Source of the DNA: Alphaproteobacteria bacterium MarineAlpha3_Bin3
Lineage (GTDB): Bacteria; Pseudomonadota; Alphaproteobacteria; Rhodospirillales; Casp-alpha2
Direction: 5' to 3'
Length of the DNA: 10,021 nucleotides
NCBI GenBank assembly: GCA_002938075.1
Contig: PTLK01000054.1
Coordinates: 1 to 10,021 of the forward strand
Of the stretch, positions 1-6,184 are shown one piece after another (the stretch's first letter is position 1; the number at the start of each line of letters is the position of its first letter). Under the pieces are notes generated by a model. The model made no database searches. It was not told the DNA's origin and was given only the letters and a program-made list of their open reading frames with translations. The position numbers and the translations under genes are program-made.

Positions 1-159
1 GAAATTTTCCGCCGCTTGCAGGATTTCATTTTGGCTGAAGGTCGGCTGGGCGGCCAGGGTCTCATGGGCAGGGAGGGAAAGCGCGACAACCGCCGCCAGT
101 GTGATTGCGCTGATTCCCCGCCGCCAAATCTGCTGGCAAAATTTTGCAAGCCTTTCCAT
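1..159 (-). CDS. Probable EipA-like (DUF1134) secreted protein, N-terminal part
   Basis: The reading frame runs off the left edge, so only the first 53 codons are seen. The ATG at 159-157 follows a strong Shine-Dalgarno (AAAGGGAGGG, rc of 163-172). Residues 1-14 are polar and basic, residues 15-32 are hydrophobic (ISAITLAAVVALSLP), and a plausible signal peptidase site follows near A37-A38, so the product should be exported to the periplasm. The first mature residues (PTFSQNEILQAAENF) resemble the start of the DUF1134/EipA domain of alphaproteobacterial envelope-integrity proteins, in which an acidic-Ile motif precedes a Phe-Phe-Gly. The diagnostic part lies outside the window, so the family call is only moderate; the presence of a real exported protein is well supported. 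It is transcribed divergently from the tRNA-His gene. Confidence 0.6.
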   Translation of the reverse strand, partial: MERLAKFCQQIWRRGISAITLAAVVALSLPAHETLAAQPTFSQNEILQAAENF

Positions 160-282
160 GATCCACCCTCCCTTTGACCTATCGTCTTGTGACTCTAGGC
201 CACGGAACGCCTCCAACGCAACGCCGGAACGCGGCTTCACGGCGGGGGTATGAAGAACAGGCCGTTGAGTCCCCCGGAACTC

Positions 283-309
283 CCCGGGGGTCCCGGGGGT
301 GGCCCGGGT
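283..309. repeat. GC-rich tandem repeat, 9-base unit
   Basis: The 9-mer CCCGGGGGT occurs twice end to end (283-291 and 292-300), followed by a diverged third copy (GGCCCGGGT, 301-309). The upstream copy also takes part in an inverted repeat, CCCCCGG (271-277) with CCGGGGG (284-290) around a six-base loop. It lies in the gap between the divergent eipA-like gene and tRNA-His. No function is known; it could terminate readthrough or be simple slippage. Confidence 0.6.
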
Positions 310-314
310 GGCGC

Positions 315-343
315 TTGACGCTCCAGGTTCATATGTCTACACA
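315..343 (+). promoter_or_regulatory. Candidate promoter of tRNA-His
   Basis: TTGACG (315-320) is followed after 17 bases by TACACA (338-343). The -35 box matches the sigma-70 consensus at 5 of 6 positions and the -10 box only weakly. A start near 350 would leave a leader of about 38 bases before the tRNA 5' end at 388, a normal distance for RNase P processing. This is prediction by eye. Confidence 0.4.
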
Positions 344-387
344 GGTGCGCCGCCGCATAGTACAAGTTCATGCGCCGGCCCTCATAT

Positions 388-465
388 GGTGGTTGTAGCT
401 CAGTTGGTTAGAGCGCCTGGTTGTGGTCCAGGAGGCCGGGGGTTCAAATCCCCTCAGCCACCCCA
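388..465 (+). tRNA. tRNA-His (anticodon GTG)
   Basis: All arms of the cloverleaf can be drawn. The acceptor stem is GTGGTTG (389-395) with CAGCCAC (455-461). The anticodon stem is CCTGG (416-420) with CCAGG (428-432) around loop TTGTGGT, giving anticodon GTG at 423-425. The variable region is five bases. The T arm is GGGGG (438-442) with CCCCT (450-454) around TTCAAAT. The CCA end is encoded (463-465). G388 stands at position -1 opposite C462 at position 73, the histidine identity pair. It decodes CAC/CAU. It appears to be a single-gene unit, with its own promoter candidate at 315-343. Confidence 0.97.
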
Positions 466-469
466 TTTT

Positions 470-492
470 CTCCGATCCCGCCTCCGATCCCG
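470..492. repeat. Tandem duplication, period 12, behind tRNA-His
   Basis: The 11-mer CTCCGATCCCG occurs at 470-480 and again at 482-492 with one base between. It starts five bases after the CCA of tRNA-His. It does not copy the tRNA 3' end, so it does not look like an attachment-site scar. It is one of several short tandem duplications found in the gaps of this window. Confidence 0.8.
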
Positions 493-512
493 AGTGACCC
501 GTCACCTCCGTG

Positions 513-542
513 TTGCCGTCTTTCAAGGCAGCCCCCTATAAA
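513..542 (+). promoter_or_regulatory. Candidate promoter of the small secreted-protein gene
   Basis: TTGCCG (513-518) and TATAAA (537-542) are separated by 18 bases, matching the sigma-70 consensus at 4 and 5 of 6 positions. Transcription would start near 549, leaving a leader of about 47 bases before the ATG at 596. Confidence 0.5.
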
Positions 543-595
543 TCCCGTCATCCTATCCCCCCCGGCCGAGGCGTTGAAAAAAAAGGAGAAATAAA

Positions 596-985
596 ATGAA
601 ACGATCACCAATATTTGCTCTTGGTGCGTTCTCAGTCATCGCCATTACCGGAATTGCCACCGCTGCCTTGTCGGCGGAATCGGCGCAGGCGCCGGGCGGA
701 ATCCTGAAAATGAACATTTCGGCCAATTGCGAGGACGGCAATGCCTTTTTCCGGATCAAGACCGTCGGCGAAGACTGGCCGAAGACAAGCACCTTCGCCA
801 TCTACAACATGCGTAAAAAGAGCCGAAAGCTGATCTCCAAACGCCGTATGCGCCTGAAGGACGGCCAACGGGCTTCGTTCAGGATCAAGACCGCGAAGCT
901 GCCCACCGGGCGTGTGGGTTTGTGGGTCAAGCCGGGTTGGTACAAGCGGCCTTTCGTTTACGACGCCACCATCCGGTGCGGCTGA
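596..985 (+). CDS. Small secreted basic protein, function unknown
   Basis: This is a 129-residue protein that I do not recognise. The ATG has a good Shine-Dalgarno (AAGGAGA) about eight bases upstream. Residues 1-4 are basic, residues 5-26 are hydrophobic and small, and cleavage is likely near A24 or A32, so export through Sec is expected. The mature part is rich in Lys and Arg and in alternating polar and hydrophobic stretches, suggesting a beta-rich domain of about 95 residues. It holds only two cysteines, C45 and C128, near its two ends, which could form a disulfide in the periplasm. No catalytic motif, lipobox or membrane segment was seen after the signal. It stands alone between tRNA-His and a long non-coding gap, with a candidate promoter at 513-542. 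The product is confidently a real exported protein; its role cannot be read from the sequence. Confidence 0.85.
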   Translation: MKRSPIFALGAFSVIAITGIATAALSAESAQAPGGILKMNISANCEDGNAFFRIKTVGEDWPKTSTFAIYNMRKKSRKLISKRRMRLKDGQRASFRIKTAKLPTGRVGLWVKPGWYKRPFVYDATIRCG

Positions 986-1360
986 TTAAGGCATGAATGC
1001 CATCGGCTAGGGCGGAACCCCCGGGTTTCCGGCCATTCCGATAAACCGTTGCGGGCGGTGCCGGTGAAACCGGCGTGGGCCCGGTAGTCCCCCAGCGTCC
1101 CCCCGGTGTCCCTGGGTGCTGGCCCTCTTTCCGGCGGTCCGCCGCCATAAGACTAACTTAGTAGAAATCCAAGGAATTTTTGCGCCAAGCTGGCAACCGG
1201 AACCGATGGCCGAAAAGACAGGTATTCAATTCGATTTGCCGTTTGTAAGTTTGACTTAAGGTATCTGGGGTATAAACCCGGGCGAATTTAAATCTCGTAA
1301 ATTCTTGCCTGGGGTTCCGCGGGGGGGAGCGTCAGAGGAAATTGGCATCGAAAGGCCGTC
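986..1360. other. Gap without a convincing gene; GC-rich inverted repeats
   Basis: No supported gene is seen in these 375 bases. The first half is GC-rich and holds several inverted repeats: GCCGGT-GAA-ACCGGC (1060-1074), CCAGC (1092-1096) with GCTGG (1118-1122) and a C-rich inner arm, and GGCG-GTC-CGCC (1133-1143). None has a real T tract, although CCCTCTTT follows the second, so termination of the upstream gene is possible but unproven. The C-rich stretch 1087-1112 contains three imperfect copies of a GTCCC unit about 10-11 bases apart. The second half (from 1149) is clearly richer in A and T than the neighbouring genes and may carry the promoter of the broken Sel1 gene (TTGACT at 1251, TATAAA at 1271), but that spacing of 14 is poor. 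Confidence 0.5.
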
Positions 1361-1820
1361 ATGGTTGGCAATAAAACCTTAGGCGTTTCCCTGTTGGCTG
1401 TTTTCCTGGCTGGGGTTTCCTGGCCGGTACAGGGTTATTTCCAGGCCCACAGTTTTTTTCAGCCCGTCTAACAAATACCGCGACTGGTTCAAGGAAACCC
1501 CGTGGTTCAGGGAAATCAAATCCGATATCGACATCCGCAGGACCCGGAGGCTTACAGCACCTGACGGCATCGCTGTTAAATATCCCTATCCCGACAAAAA
1601 ACTGGTGATGACCGAGAACCTGTGTCGGAAATCAACCAACGCCGTCGTGGTCGGGAAATCGAAATGGTACGATTTCTAGGTCGTGCGCCAGCGCGCCGAA
1701 GTGGAGGAATACCCCTCGACCATGGATTTCCTGGCCTGGATGTACGAAGGAGGCCAAGGGCTGGAGCGCGATTACAAGAAGGCCTTCATTTGGTACGAAC
1801 GCGCCAAGCTGAAGGGATAA
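1361..1820 (+). pseudogene. Broken Sel1-repeat protein gene with signal-like N-terminus
   Basis: The ATG at 1361 follows AAAGG and opens a hydrophobic, signal-like segment (about residues 7-23) but stops at TAA 1469-1471. Dropping one T from the run of seven at 1453-1459 opens a frame that continues (FSPSNKYRDWFKETPWF...) to an in-frame TAG at 1677-1679. The same frame then resumes and encodes a recognisable Sel1 repeat: an LAWMYEGGQGLERDYKKAF core followed by WYERA and a closing Gly, matching the family pattern of LG.MY..G.GV..DY.KA..WY.KA...G, before TAA at 1818-1820. Sel1 repeats are alpha-helical protein-binding modules, often in exported proteins. I read this as one gene with at least two lesions. 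Sequencing error in the T run is possible, but it would not explain the TAG. Confidence 0.65.
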
Positions 1821-1821
1821 A

Positions 1822-2043
1822 GTGAACCTGCGGGGGTCCAGCGCCAAAATCTTCACCCGCCTGAACCGCCGCCAGAAATTTCTGGCCGAGGTGCAGCTCG
1901 TCGAAGACATCGTACGCATCAAGCCGGATGCGAAGGTCGATCTTGACGGGCTGCTATCCTTCGAACTGGCCAAGCTGCACGTCCTGGAACAGCAGCGTGA
2001 TCCAAAATTCTTCAGGAAAAAACGCGCTTCCGGCAAAAAATAG
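1822..2043 (+). CDS. Short open frame, probably the C-terminal remainder of the broken Sel1 gene
   Basis: The frame opens with GTG at 1822, one base after the TAA of the Sel1 frame, with AAGGGA just upstream, and gives 73 residues. It is basic and helical in appearance (KIFTRLNRRQKFLAEVQLVE, then a Lys-rich tail) and I know no family for it. Read upstream without a stop it would give DKVNLRGSSAKIF, which joins naturally onto the Sel1 helix ending in AKLKG if a single base is restored near 1816-1818. It is therefore more likely the displaced end of the same protein than an independent gene, although translational coupling through the TAAAGTG overlap cannot be excluded. Confidence 0.4.
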   Translation: MNLRGSSAKIFTRLNRRQKFLAEVQLVEDIVRIKPDAKVDLDGLLSFELAKLHVLEQQRDPKFFRKKRASGKK

Positions 2044-2094
2044 AAATCCTGCCGCCAGTGGATTCAATCCATTAGGCCCCTTTTAGGCTCGATT

Positions 2095-2118
2095 CCGTAT
2101 TTATTGCCCGTATTTATT
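2095..2118. repeat. Tandem duplication, period 13, covering the bolA stop codon
   Basis: The 11-mer CCGTATTTATT occurs at 2095-2105 and 2108-2118. The second copy contains the bolA stop codon (2114-2116, minus strand), so the stop region of bolA is duplicated just downstream of the gene. Confidence 0.8.
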
Positions 2119-2437
2119 CACTGTCCGCCTTGCCGCCGCCGTGGCAGAGGGGGGAGTCCATGGTCTTGCCGCCGCGGCGCTTCCACTCCTCGGCGGTATG
2201 GGTTTCCATGGAAAGGGCGTGGATGTCGTCCTTGAGCTCCTGGGCCAGGATACCGTTGACTTTCTGGTGGCGCTGAACCAAGGACAGGTCTTCGAATTCC
2301 GGCGAAACGATCACCAGCTTGAAATGGGATTCCGACCCCGGCGGAACGTTGTGCATATGGCTTTCGTTGACGACTTCCAGGTGAAGCGGCACCAGCGAGG
2401 CCTGGATTTTTTGTTCAATGTTTTGCTGAACGCTCAT
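2114..2437 (-). CDS. bolA: BolA family protein
   Basis: The 107-residue product matches BolA nearly end to end: LEVVNES, HNVPPGSESHFK (29-40), LVIVSPEF (41-48), the helix-turn-helix region with VQRHQKVN (54-61), IHALSMETHT (72-81) and a C-terminal EEW..RGGK..DSP tail. BolA proteins bind [2Fe-2S] clusters together with monothiol glutaredoxins and, in E. coli, also act as a transcription factor affecting cell shape and biofilm growth. The HNVPPGSESHFK segment resembles E. coli BolA rather than the shorter IbaG type. I chose the ATG at 2437 because AAGGA stands about nine bases upstream and homologues begin there; an in-frame ATG at 2461 lies inside the candidate -10 box. The gene lies 116 bases downstream of the small membrane-protein remnant on the same strand, with its own promoter candidate. 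Confidence 0.95.
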   Translation of the reverse strand: MSVQQNIEQKIQASLVPLHLEVVNESHMHNVPPGSESHFKLVIVSPEFEDLSLVQRHQKVNGILAQELKDDIHALSMETHTAEEWKRRGGKTMDSPLCHGGGKADSE

Positions 2438-2456
2438 GTCGGTCTTTCCTTGTCCG

Positions 2457-2485
2457 GCCATACGATGACACAGATTTGGGGTCAA
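2457..2485 (-). promoter_or_regulatory. Candidate bolA promoter
   Basis: On the minus strand TTGACC (2485-2480) is followed after 17 bases by TATGGC (2462-2457). The -35 box fits sigma-70 at 5 of 6 positions, the -10 box at 3 of 6. Transcription would start near 2450, giving a very short leader that still includes the ribosome site. Confidence 0.4.
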
Positions 2486-2507
2486 ATGAGGGTTTCTGCA
2501 ACAGGAA

Positions 2508-2529
2508 TTGCTAGGGAATTTGCTAGGGA
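2508..2529. repeat. Tandem duplication, period 12, upstream of bolA
   Basis: The 10-mer TTGCTAGGGA occurs at 2508-2517 and 2520-2529. It lies between the bolA promoter candidate and the end of the remnant frame at 2554. Confidence 0.8.
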
Positions 2530-2541
2530 GGCGGAAGAAAG

Positions 2542-2554
2542 GGCGTTTTTCGCC
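2542..2554 (-). terminator. Possible terminator behind the small membrane-protein gene
   Basis: On the minus strand GGCG-AAAAA-CGCC is followed by CTTTCTT. The stem is only four pairs. Its position, directly at the TAG that ends the displaced C-terminal frame (2556-2554), suggests that the original gene ended here and not at 2664. Confidence 0.3.
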
Positions 2555-2721
2555 TAGCCGACATCCCTTCGGACCGGTTTAGAAGGTTCTCCCGCCCGGT
2601 ATTGCGGCGGCAGGCGGAACAGCAGGTGGTTCAATTCCTTGCGAAGCGCGGCCAGCTCTTTTTTCATTGAGTCCGAGGTTTCATCGACATTGGACTCACC
2701 CTCGGGGACGCCTCCCATCTG
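2554..2721 (-). pseudogene. Out-of-frame C-terminal part of the small membrane protein
   Basis: A minus-strand frame from the CAG at 2721-2719 to TAG at 2556-2554 encodes 55 residues with real protein character: QMGGVPEGESNVDETSDSM, then the amphipathic helix KKELAALRKELNHLLFRLPP and a basic end. It has no ribosome site of its own and is closed upstream by a TGA in its frame. It continues the gene above it if one base is restored around 2722-2725 (GAT GCN CAG). The joined protein would have about 120 residues. I therefore read it as the displaced end of the gene starting at 2915. Confidence 0.55.
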
Positions 2722-2915
2722 GCATCATATTTCTTCATCTTGCCGGTGATGGCGGTCACCTTCTTCTCCAGCTCGGCTTTCACAATTTTAATATCGGCCT
2801 TGATTAGCTTTTTGATCTCGGGATTTCCGGCTTCAAACTTTCTGAGACTGGCGCTGGCGAGCCACAGGGCGGTCAAGGCGACGAAGAGCGCCAGTGAGGA
2901 AAGGATAATTATCAT
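2664..2915 (-). CDS. Small membrane-anchored coiled-coil protein, probably frameshifted near its end
   Basis: The ATG at 2915 begins with a single membrane segment (IIILSSLALFVALTALWLA, residues 2-20). A charged helix with heptad-like spacing follows (residues 25-63, KKLIKADIKIVKAELEKKV). The fold suggests a bitopic inner-membrane protein with a helical cytoplasmic part; I know no named family. AGGGA lies about ten bases upstream, a modest ribosome site. Up to residue 65 (KKYDA) the sequence is coherent. The last 18 residues (from RWEASPRVSP) look random, while a neighbouring frame carries a well-formed helical tail to 2554. A one-base loss near 2722-2725 explains this, so the annotated 83-residue product is probably truncated. 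It is transcribed divergently from tkt. Confidence 0.6.
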   Translation of the reverse strand: MIIILSSLALFVALTALWLASASLRKFEAGNPEIKKLIKADIKIVKAELEKKVTAITGKMKKYDARWEASPRVSPMSMKPRTQ

Positions 2916-3072
2916 TTATCGCATCCCTGTCCGGATGGAGGGCGCCTCGGTGGTAGTATACAGGGGCAAGGGGTTTTGAGGCCAAAAACAGGCTCTAGAC
3001 TTTCGTCTCAACATGGGCGACAAGCAGTCATAAAATGACGGCATCGGTTCGCTAAAATCAGGAGATGACTTC
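2916..3072. other. Divergent gap between the small membrane-protein gene and tkt
   Basis: These 157 bases should hold promoters for both directions, but I found no convincing -35/-10 pair. A perfect 13-base inverted repeat, GTCAT-AAA-ATGAC (3027-3039), lies 34 bases before the tkt start and could be an operator. It does not clearly match the spacing expected of a LysR-type CbbR site. The tkt Shine-Dalgarno AGGAG is at 3060-3064. Confidence 0.4.
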
Positions 3073-5094
3073 ATGACGGCTGCCCAATCCGTGACGGCCC
3101 TTGAATTCGTGCCTGCGCCATCCATGGACCACGCCGGAATGGCCAATGCCATCCGCTTTCTGGCCGCGGACGCCGTCCAGCAGGCCAACTCGGGGCACCC
3201 GGGCATGCCCATGGGCATGGCCGACGCGGCGACGGTTCTGTTTTCGCGTTTCCTGAAGTTCGACTCCGCCGTCCCCGATTGGCCGGACCGCGACCGCTTC
3301 GTGCTGTCGGCGGGGCATGGCTCGATGCTGCTTTACGCGCTTCTGCATCTGACCGGCTATGAAGGCATGACCATGGACGAGCTCAGGAACTTCCGCCAGC
3401 TCGGTGCCCGGACCGCCGGTCATCCCGAATACGGCCACGCGCCCGGCATCGAAACCACCACCGGGCCGCTGGGCCAGGGGCTGGCCAACGCCGTCGGCAT
3501 GGCGCTGGCCGAAAGGCTGATGAACGCCCGTTTCGGCAACCGCCTGGTCGACCATTACACCTATGCCATTGTTGGCGACGGCTGCCTGATGGAAGGCATC
3601 AGCCATGAAGCCATTTCCCTGGCCGGGTCATTGAGGCTTTCGAAATTGATCGTCCTTTGGGACGACAACGAGGTCTGCATCGACGGCCCGACCTCGATGA
3701 CCGTCAACGACGACCAACGGGCCCGGTTCAAGGCTTCCGCCTGGCACGTGCAGGCCGTCGACGGCCATGACCCGGAAGCCGTCGCCGTGGCCATCGAAAA
3801 GGCGCGAAAGACGAAAAAGCCGTCGCTGATCGCGTGCAAGACCAAAATCGGTTTCGGCGCGCCGACCAAGGAAGGAACCGCCGCCACCCACGGCGCGCCC
3901 CTGGGCGAGGACGAAATCGCCGCCACCCGGGAAAACCTGGGCTGGCCGCATGCGCCGTTTGAAATCCCCGCTGGTGTCCTCGGCGCCTGGCGCAAGGTCG
4001 GCGGGCGCGGCACCACCGTCCGCCGAGACTGGGAAGGGCGCCTGCAAAAAAGCCGCAAGAAAAAGGAATTCAAGCGCCTGATCCAGGGCGATCTGCCCAA
4101 GGGTTGGCAGGACGTCCTCAACGAACACAAAAAGGCGATTTCCGTCGAGGCCCCCGGCTGGGCCACCCGCAAGGCCTCGGGCGAGGCGTTGGCGGTGTTG
4201 ACCGGTCTTATCCCGGAAATGATCGGCGGCTCCGCCGACCTGACCGGTTCGGTCAACACAAAGACGCCCGATACCGAGCCTGTGTCGGCCGGCAACTTCA
4301 AGGGCCGTTATATTCATTACGGGGTGCGCGAACACGCCATGGCCGCGGCCATGAACGGCATGGCGTTGCACGGCGGGCTGATCCCCTATGCCGGGACCTT
4401 CCTGATTTTCACCGATTACATGCGCGGCGCCATGCGGCTTTCGGCGCTGATGAACCAAGGGGTCGTCTACGTGCTGACCCACGATTCGATTGGCCTCGGC
4501 GAGGACGGGCCGACCCATCAGGCCGTCGAAACCCTAGCCTCCTTGCGGGCGATTCCCAATTTCCACGTCTACCGTCCCTGCGACGGCGTCGAGACAGCGG
4601 AATGCTGGGCCCTGGCGCTGGAACGCCGGGACGGTCCCGCCGCCATGGCCCTGACCCGCCAGTGCGTGCCGACGCTTCGCGTCGAGCACGCCGACGATAA
4701 CCTGTCGGCGCGTGGCGCCTATATCCTGGCCGAGGCCACCGGAGCGGAGCGCCAGGCGACCATCCTGGCCACCGGGTCGGAGGTTTGGATTGCCATGGAG
4801 GCCCGCGAAAAGCTGGCCCAGGAAGGAATTCCAACGGCGGTGGTGTCGATGCCGTGCTGGGAACTGTTTGACAAACAGGACGAGGACTACCGGCGAAAGG
4901 TGCTGGGTCCGGCGACGCCGCGGGTTGCCGTCGAAGCCGCCGTCCGCCAGGGGTGGGACCGTTACATCCGGTCTGACGGCGGTTTCGTCGGCATGACCGG
5001 CTTCGGCGCTTCGGCGCCGGCCGGCGATCTGTTCAAGCATTTCGGCATTACCGCCGAGGCGGTCGTGGCGGAGGTAAAGAAAAGGCTGGCCTGA
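3073..5094 (+). CDS. tkt: Transketolase
   Basis: The 673-residue product has the full transketolase layout and a usual length. It moves two-carbon ketol units between sugar phosphates in the non-oxidative pentose phosphate pathway and the Calvin cycle, with thiamine diphosphate and a divalent metal, in the cytoplasm. The N-terminal domain shows the opening DAVQQANSGHPGMPMGMA, the GHPEYGHAPGIETTTGPLGQ loop and the cofactor motif GDG at 168-170 (GDGCLMEG). The middle domain has the catalytic Glu of VREHAM at E420, and HDSIGLGEDGPTHQ at 470-483 with the substrate-binding His residues. The C-terminal domain is complete. The start is fixed by AGGAG eight bases upstream; it adds about 17 residues before the usual MANAIR beginning. 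It is the first gene of a cluster with fba 49 bases and rpe further downstream. Confidence 0.97.
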   Translation: MTAAQSVTALEFVPAPSMDHAGMANAIRFLAADAVQQANSGHPGMPMGMADAATVLFSRFLKFDSAVPDWPDRDRFVLSAGHGSMLLYALLHLTGYEGMTMDELRNFRQLGARTAGHPEYGHAPGIETTTGPLGQGLANAVGMALAERLMNARFGNRLVDHYTYAIVGDGCLMEGISHEAISLAGSLRLSKLIVLWDDNEVCIDGPTSMTVNDDQRARFKASAWHVQAVDGHDPEAVAVAIEKARKTKKPSLIACKTKIGFGAPTKEGTAATHGAPLGEDEIAATRENLGWPHAPFEIPAGVLGAWRKVGGRGTTVRRDWEGRLQKSRKKKEFKRLIQGDLPKGWQDVLNEHKKAISVEAPGWATRKASGEALAVLTGLIPEMIGGSADLTGSVNTKTPDTEPVSAGNFKGRYIHYGVREHAMAAAMNGMALHGGLIPYAGTFLIFTDYMRGAMRLSALMNQGVVYVLTHDSIGLGEDGPTHQAVETLASLRAIPNFHVYRPCDGVETAECWALALERRDGPAAMALTRQCVPTLRVEHADDNLSARGAYILAEATGAERQATILATGSEVWIAMEAREKLAQEGIPTAVVSMPCWELFDKQDEDYRRKVLGPATPRVAVEAAVRQGWDRYIRSDGGFVGMTGFGASAPAGDLFKHFGITAEAVVAEVKKRLA

Positions 5095-5114
5095 ACGGGC
5101 CTGGAGATAAAAGA

Positions 5115-5135
5115 CCAGGGGAGAGCCAGGGGAGA
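5115..5135. repeat. Tandem duplication, period 11, running into the fba ribosome site
   Basis: The 10-mer CCAGGGGAGA occurs at 5115-5124 and 5126-5135. Both copies are purine-rich and SD-like; the second merges into GGAGAAGG (5131-5138), five bases before the fba ATG. The duplication thus gives the tkt-fba gap two potential ribosome-binding stretches. Confidence 0.8.
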
Positions 5136-5143
5136 AGGATGAG

Positions 5144-6154
5144 ATGAATTTGGACCAATTGGCCAAAACGGCAAACGAAATGGTGGCCGACGACAGGGGA
5201 CTGTTGGCCGCCGACGAAAGCACCGGCACCATCGGCAAGCGGCTGGATTCCATCGGTGCCGAGAACACCGAGGACAACCGTCGCGATTACCGTGAGCTTC
5301 TGTTCCGCGCCGAGGGCCTAGGAAAGAGCATCAGCGGCGCCATTCTTTACGACGAAACCCTGCGCCAGTCCGCCGCCGACGGCGCATCGCTGGTTTCGAT
5401 CCTGCAAGGGCAGGGCATCATTCCGGGCATCAAGGTGGACACCGGCGCCAAGGAATTGCCCGGTTCTCAAGGCGAGAAAATCACCGAGGGCCTGGACGGC
5501 CTTCCGGCCAGGGTCGAGGAATACGTCGGCCTGGGCGCCCGGTTCGCCAAATGGCGGGCCGTGATCACCATCGGCGACCACATTCCGTCCCGCCATTGCA
5601 TTCACACCAACGCCCACGCCTTGGCCCGTTATGCCAAAATCTGCCAGGAAGACGGCCTGGTGCCGATCGTCGAACCCGAGGTGCTGATGGACGGCGATCA
5701 CGACCTTGAGCGCTGCGACCGGGTGACGACGATGACCCTCAATACCGTTTTCGACGAGCTTTATGCCCAGGATGTTGCCCTCGAGGGCATGATCCTGAAA
5801 CCCAACATGGTGATTTCCGGGTCCGACTGCAAAACTCAGGCTGGCATCGATGAGGTCGCCGAACGCACCGTTCAGCGCCTGATGCGCTGCGTGCCGGCGG
5901 CGGTGCCGGGGATCATGTTCCTTTCCGGCGGCCAGAGCGAGGAAGACGCGACGGCGCACCTCAACGCCATGAACGCCAAGTTCGCCCCGGCGCCCTGGAA
6001 GCTCAGCTATTCCTACGGCCGAGCCCTGCAGCAGAGTTGCCTGAAGGCCTGGCAGGGCGACGCCAGAAACGTTTCGGCAGCGCAGGCCGTCCTGCTTGAG
6101 CGCGCCCAGGCCAACAGCGCCGCCTGTGCCGGTTCCTACGCCAAGGCCGCATGA
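5144..6154 (+). CDS. Class I fructose-bisphosphate aldolase
   Basis: The 336-residue product is a Schiff-base (class I, eukaryote-like) aldolase. It cleaves or forms fructose 1,6-bisphosphate, and in Calvin-cycle organisms often sedoheptulose 1,7-bisphosphate, from triose phosphates. The marks are LLAADESTGTIGKR near the start, FAKWRAV with K136, VEPEVLMDGDHD with E177, GMILKPNM with the Schiff-base lysine K219, and the phosphate loop MFLSGGQSEEDAT. These residues sit at a constant offset of ten from K146, E187 and K229 of rabbit muscle aldolase. It is slightly shorter than the animal enzymes, lacking their long C-terminus with its terminal Tyr. The ATG has a strong site (GGAGAAGG, spacing 5). 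It lies 49 bases behind tkt and 30 before rpe, consistent with one transcript. Confidence 0.96.
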   Translation: MNLDQLAKTANEMVADDRGLLAADESTGTIGKRLDSIGAENTEDNRRDYRELLFRAEGLGKSISGAILYDETLRQSAADGASLVSILQGQGIIPGIKVDTGAKELPGSQGEKITEGLDGLPARVEEYVGLGARFAKWRAVITIGDHIPSRHCIHTNAHALARYAKICQEDGLVPIVEPEVLMDGDHDLERCDRVTTMTLNTVFDELYAQDVALEGMILKPNMVISGSDCKTQAGIDEVAERTVQRLMRCVPAAVPGIMFLSGGQSEEDATAHLNAMNAKFAPAPWKLSYSYGRALQQSCLKAWQGDARNVSAAQAVLLERAQANSAACAGSYAKAA

Positions 6155-6184
6155 GCGGGAAATTTAAGAAAAATCAGGAGAACC

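Noticed and set aside
466..492. Possible integration attachment site next to tRNA-His
   Set aside because: The direct repeat does not copy the tRNA 3' end, and no integrase or phage gene is in the window.
174..541. Short plus-strand open frames around the tRNA gene
   Set aside because: They run through tRNA-His and GC-rich repeats and have no coding character.
1206..1259. 17-codon open frame starting ATGGCCGAA
   Set aside because: It has no good ribosome site and no recognisable content.
1632..2036. Minus-strand frame opposite the broken Sel1 gene (134 codons)
   Set aside because: The plus strand carries the Sel1 pattern; the minus frame is Ser/Arg/Phe-rich with no motif or ribosome site.
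2438..2485. Longer bolA start
   Set aside because: The extra 16 residues are not part of the BolA family and overlap the promoter candidate.
3027..3039. CbbR-type operator before tkt
   Set aside because: The 13-base inverted repeat is perfect but lacks the usual LysR spacing and extended half sites; kept only as a possible operator.
3628..4518. Long minus-strand open frame opposite tkt (296 codons)
   Set aside because: It has no family motifs and lies wholly within transketolase; GC-rich codon use leaves antisense frames open.
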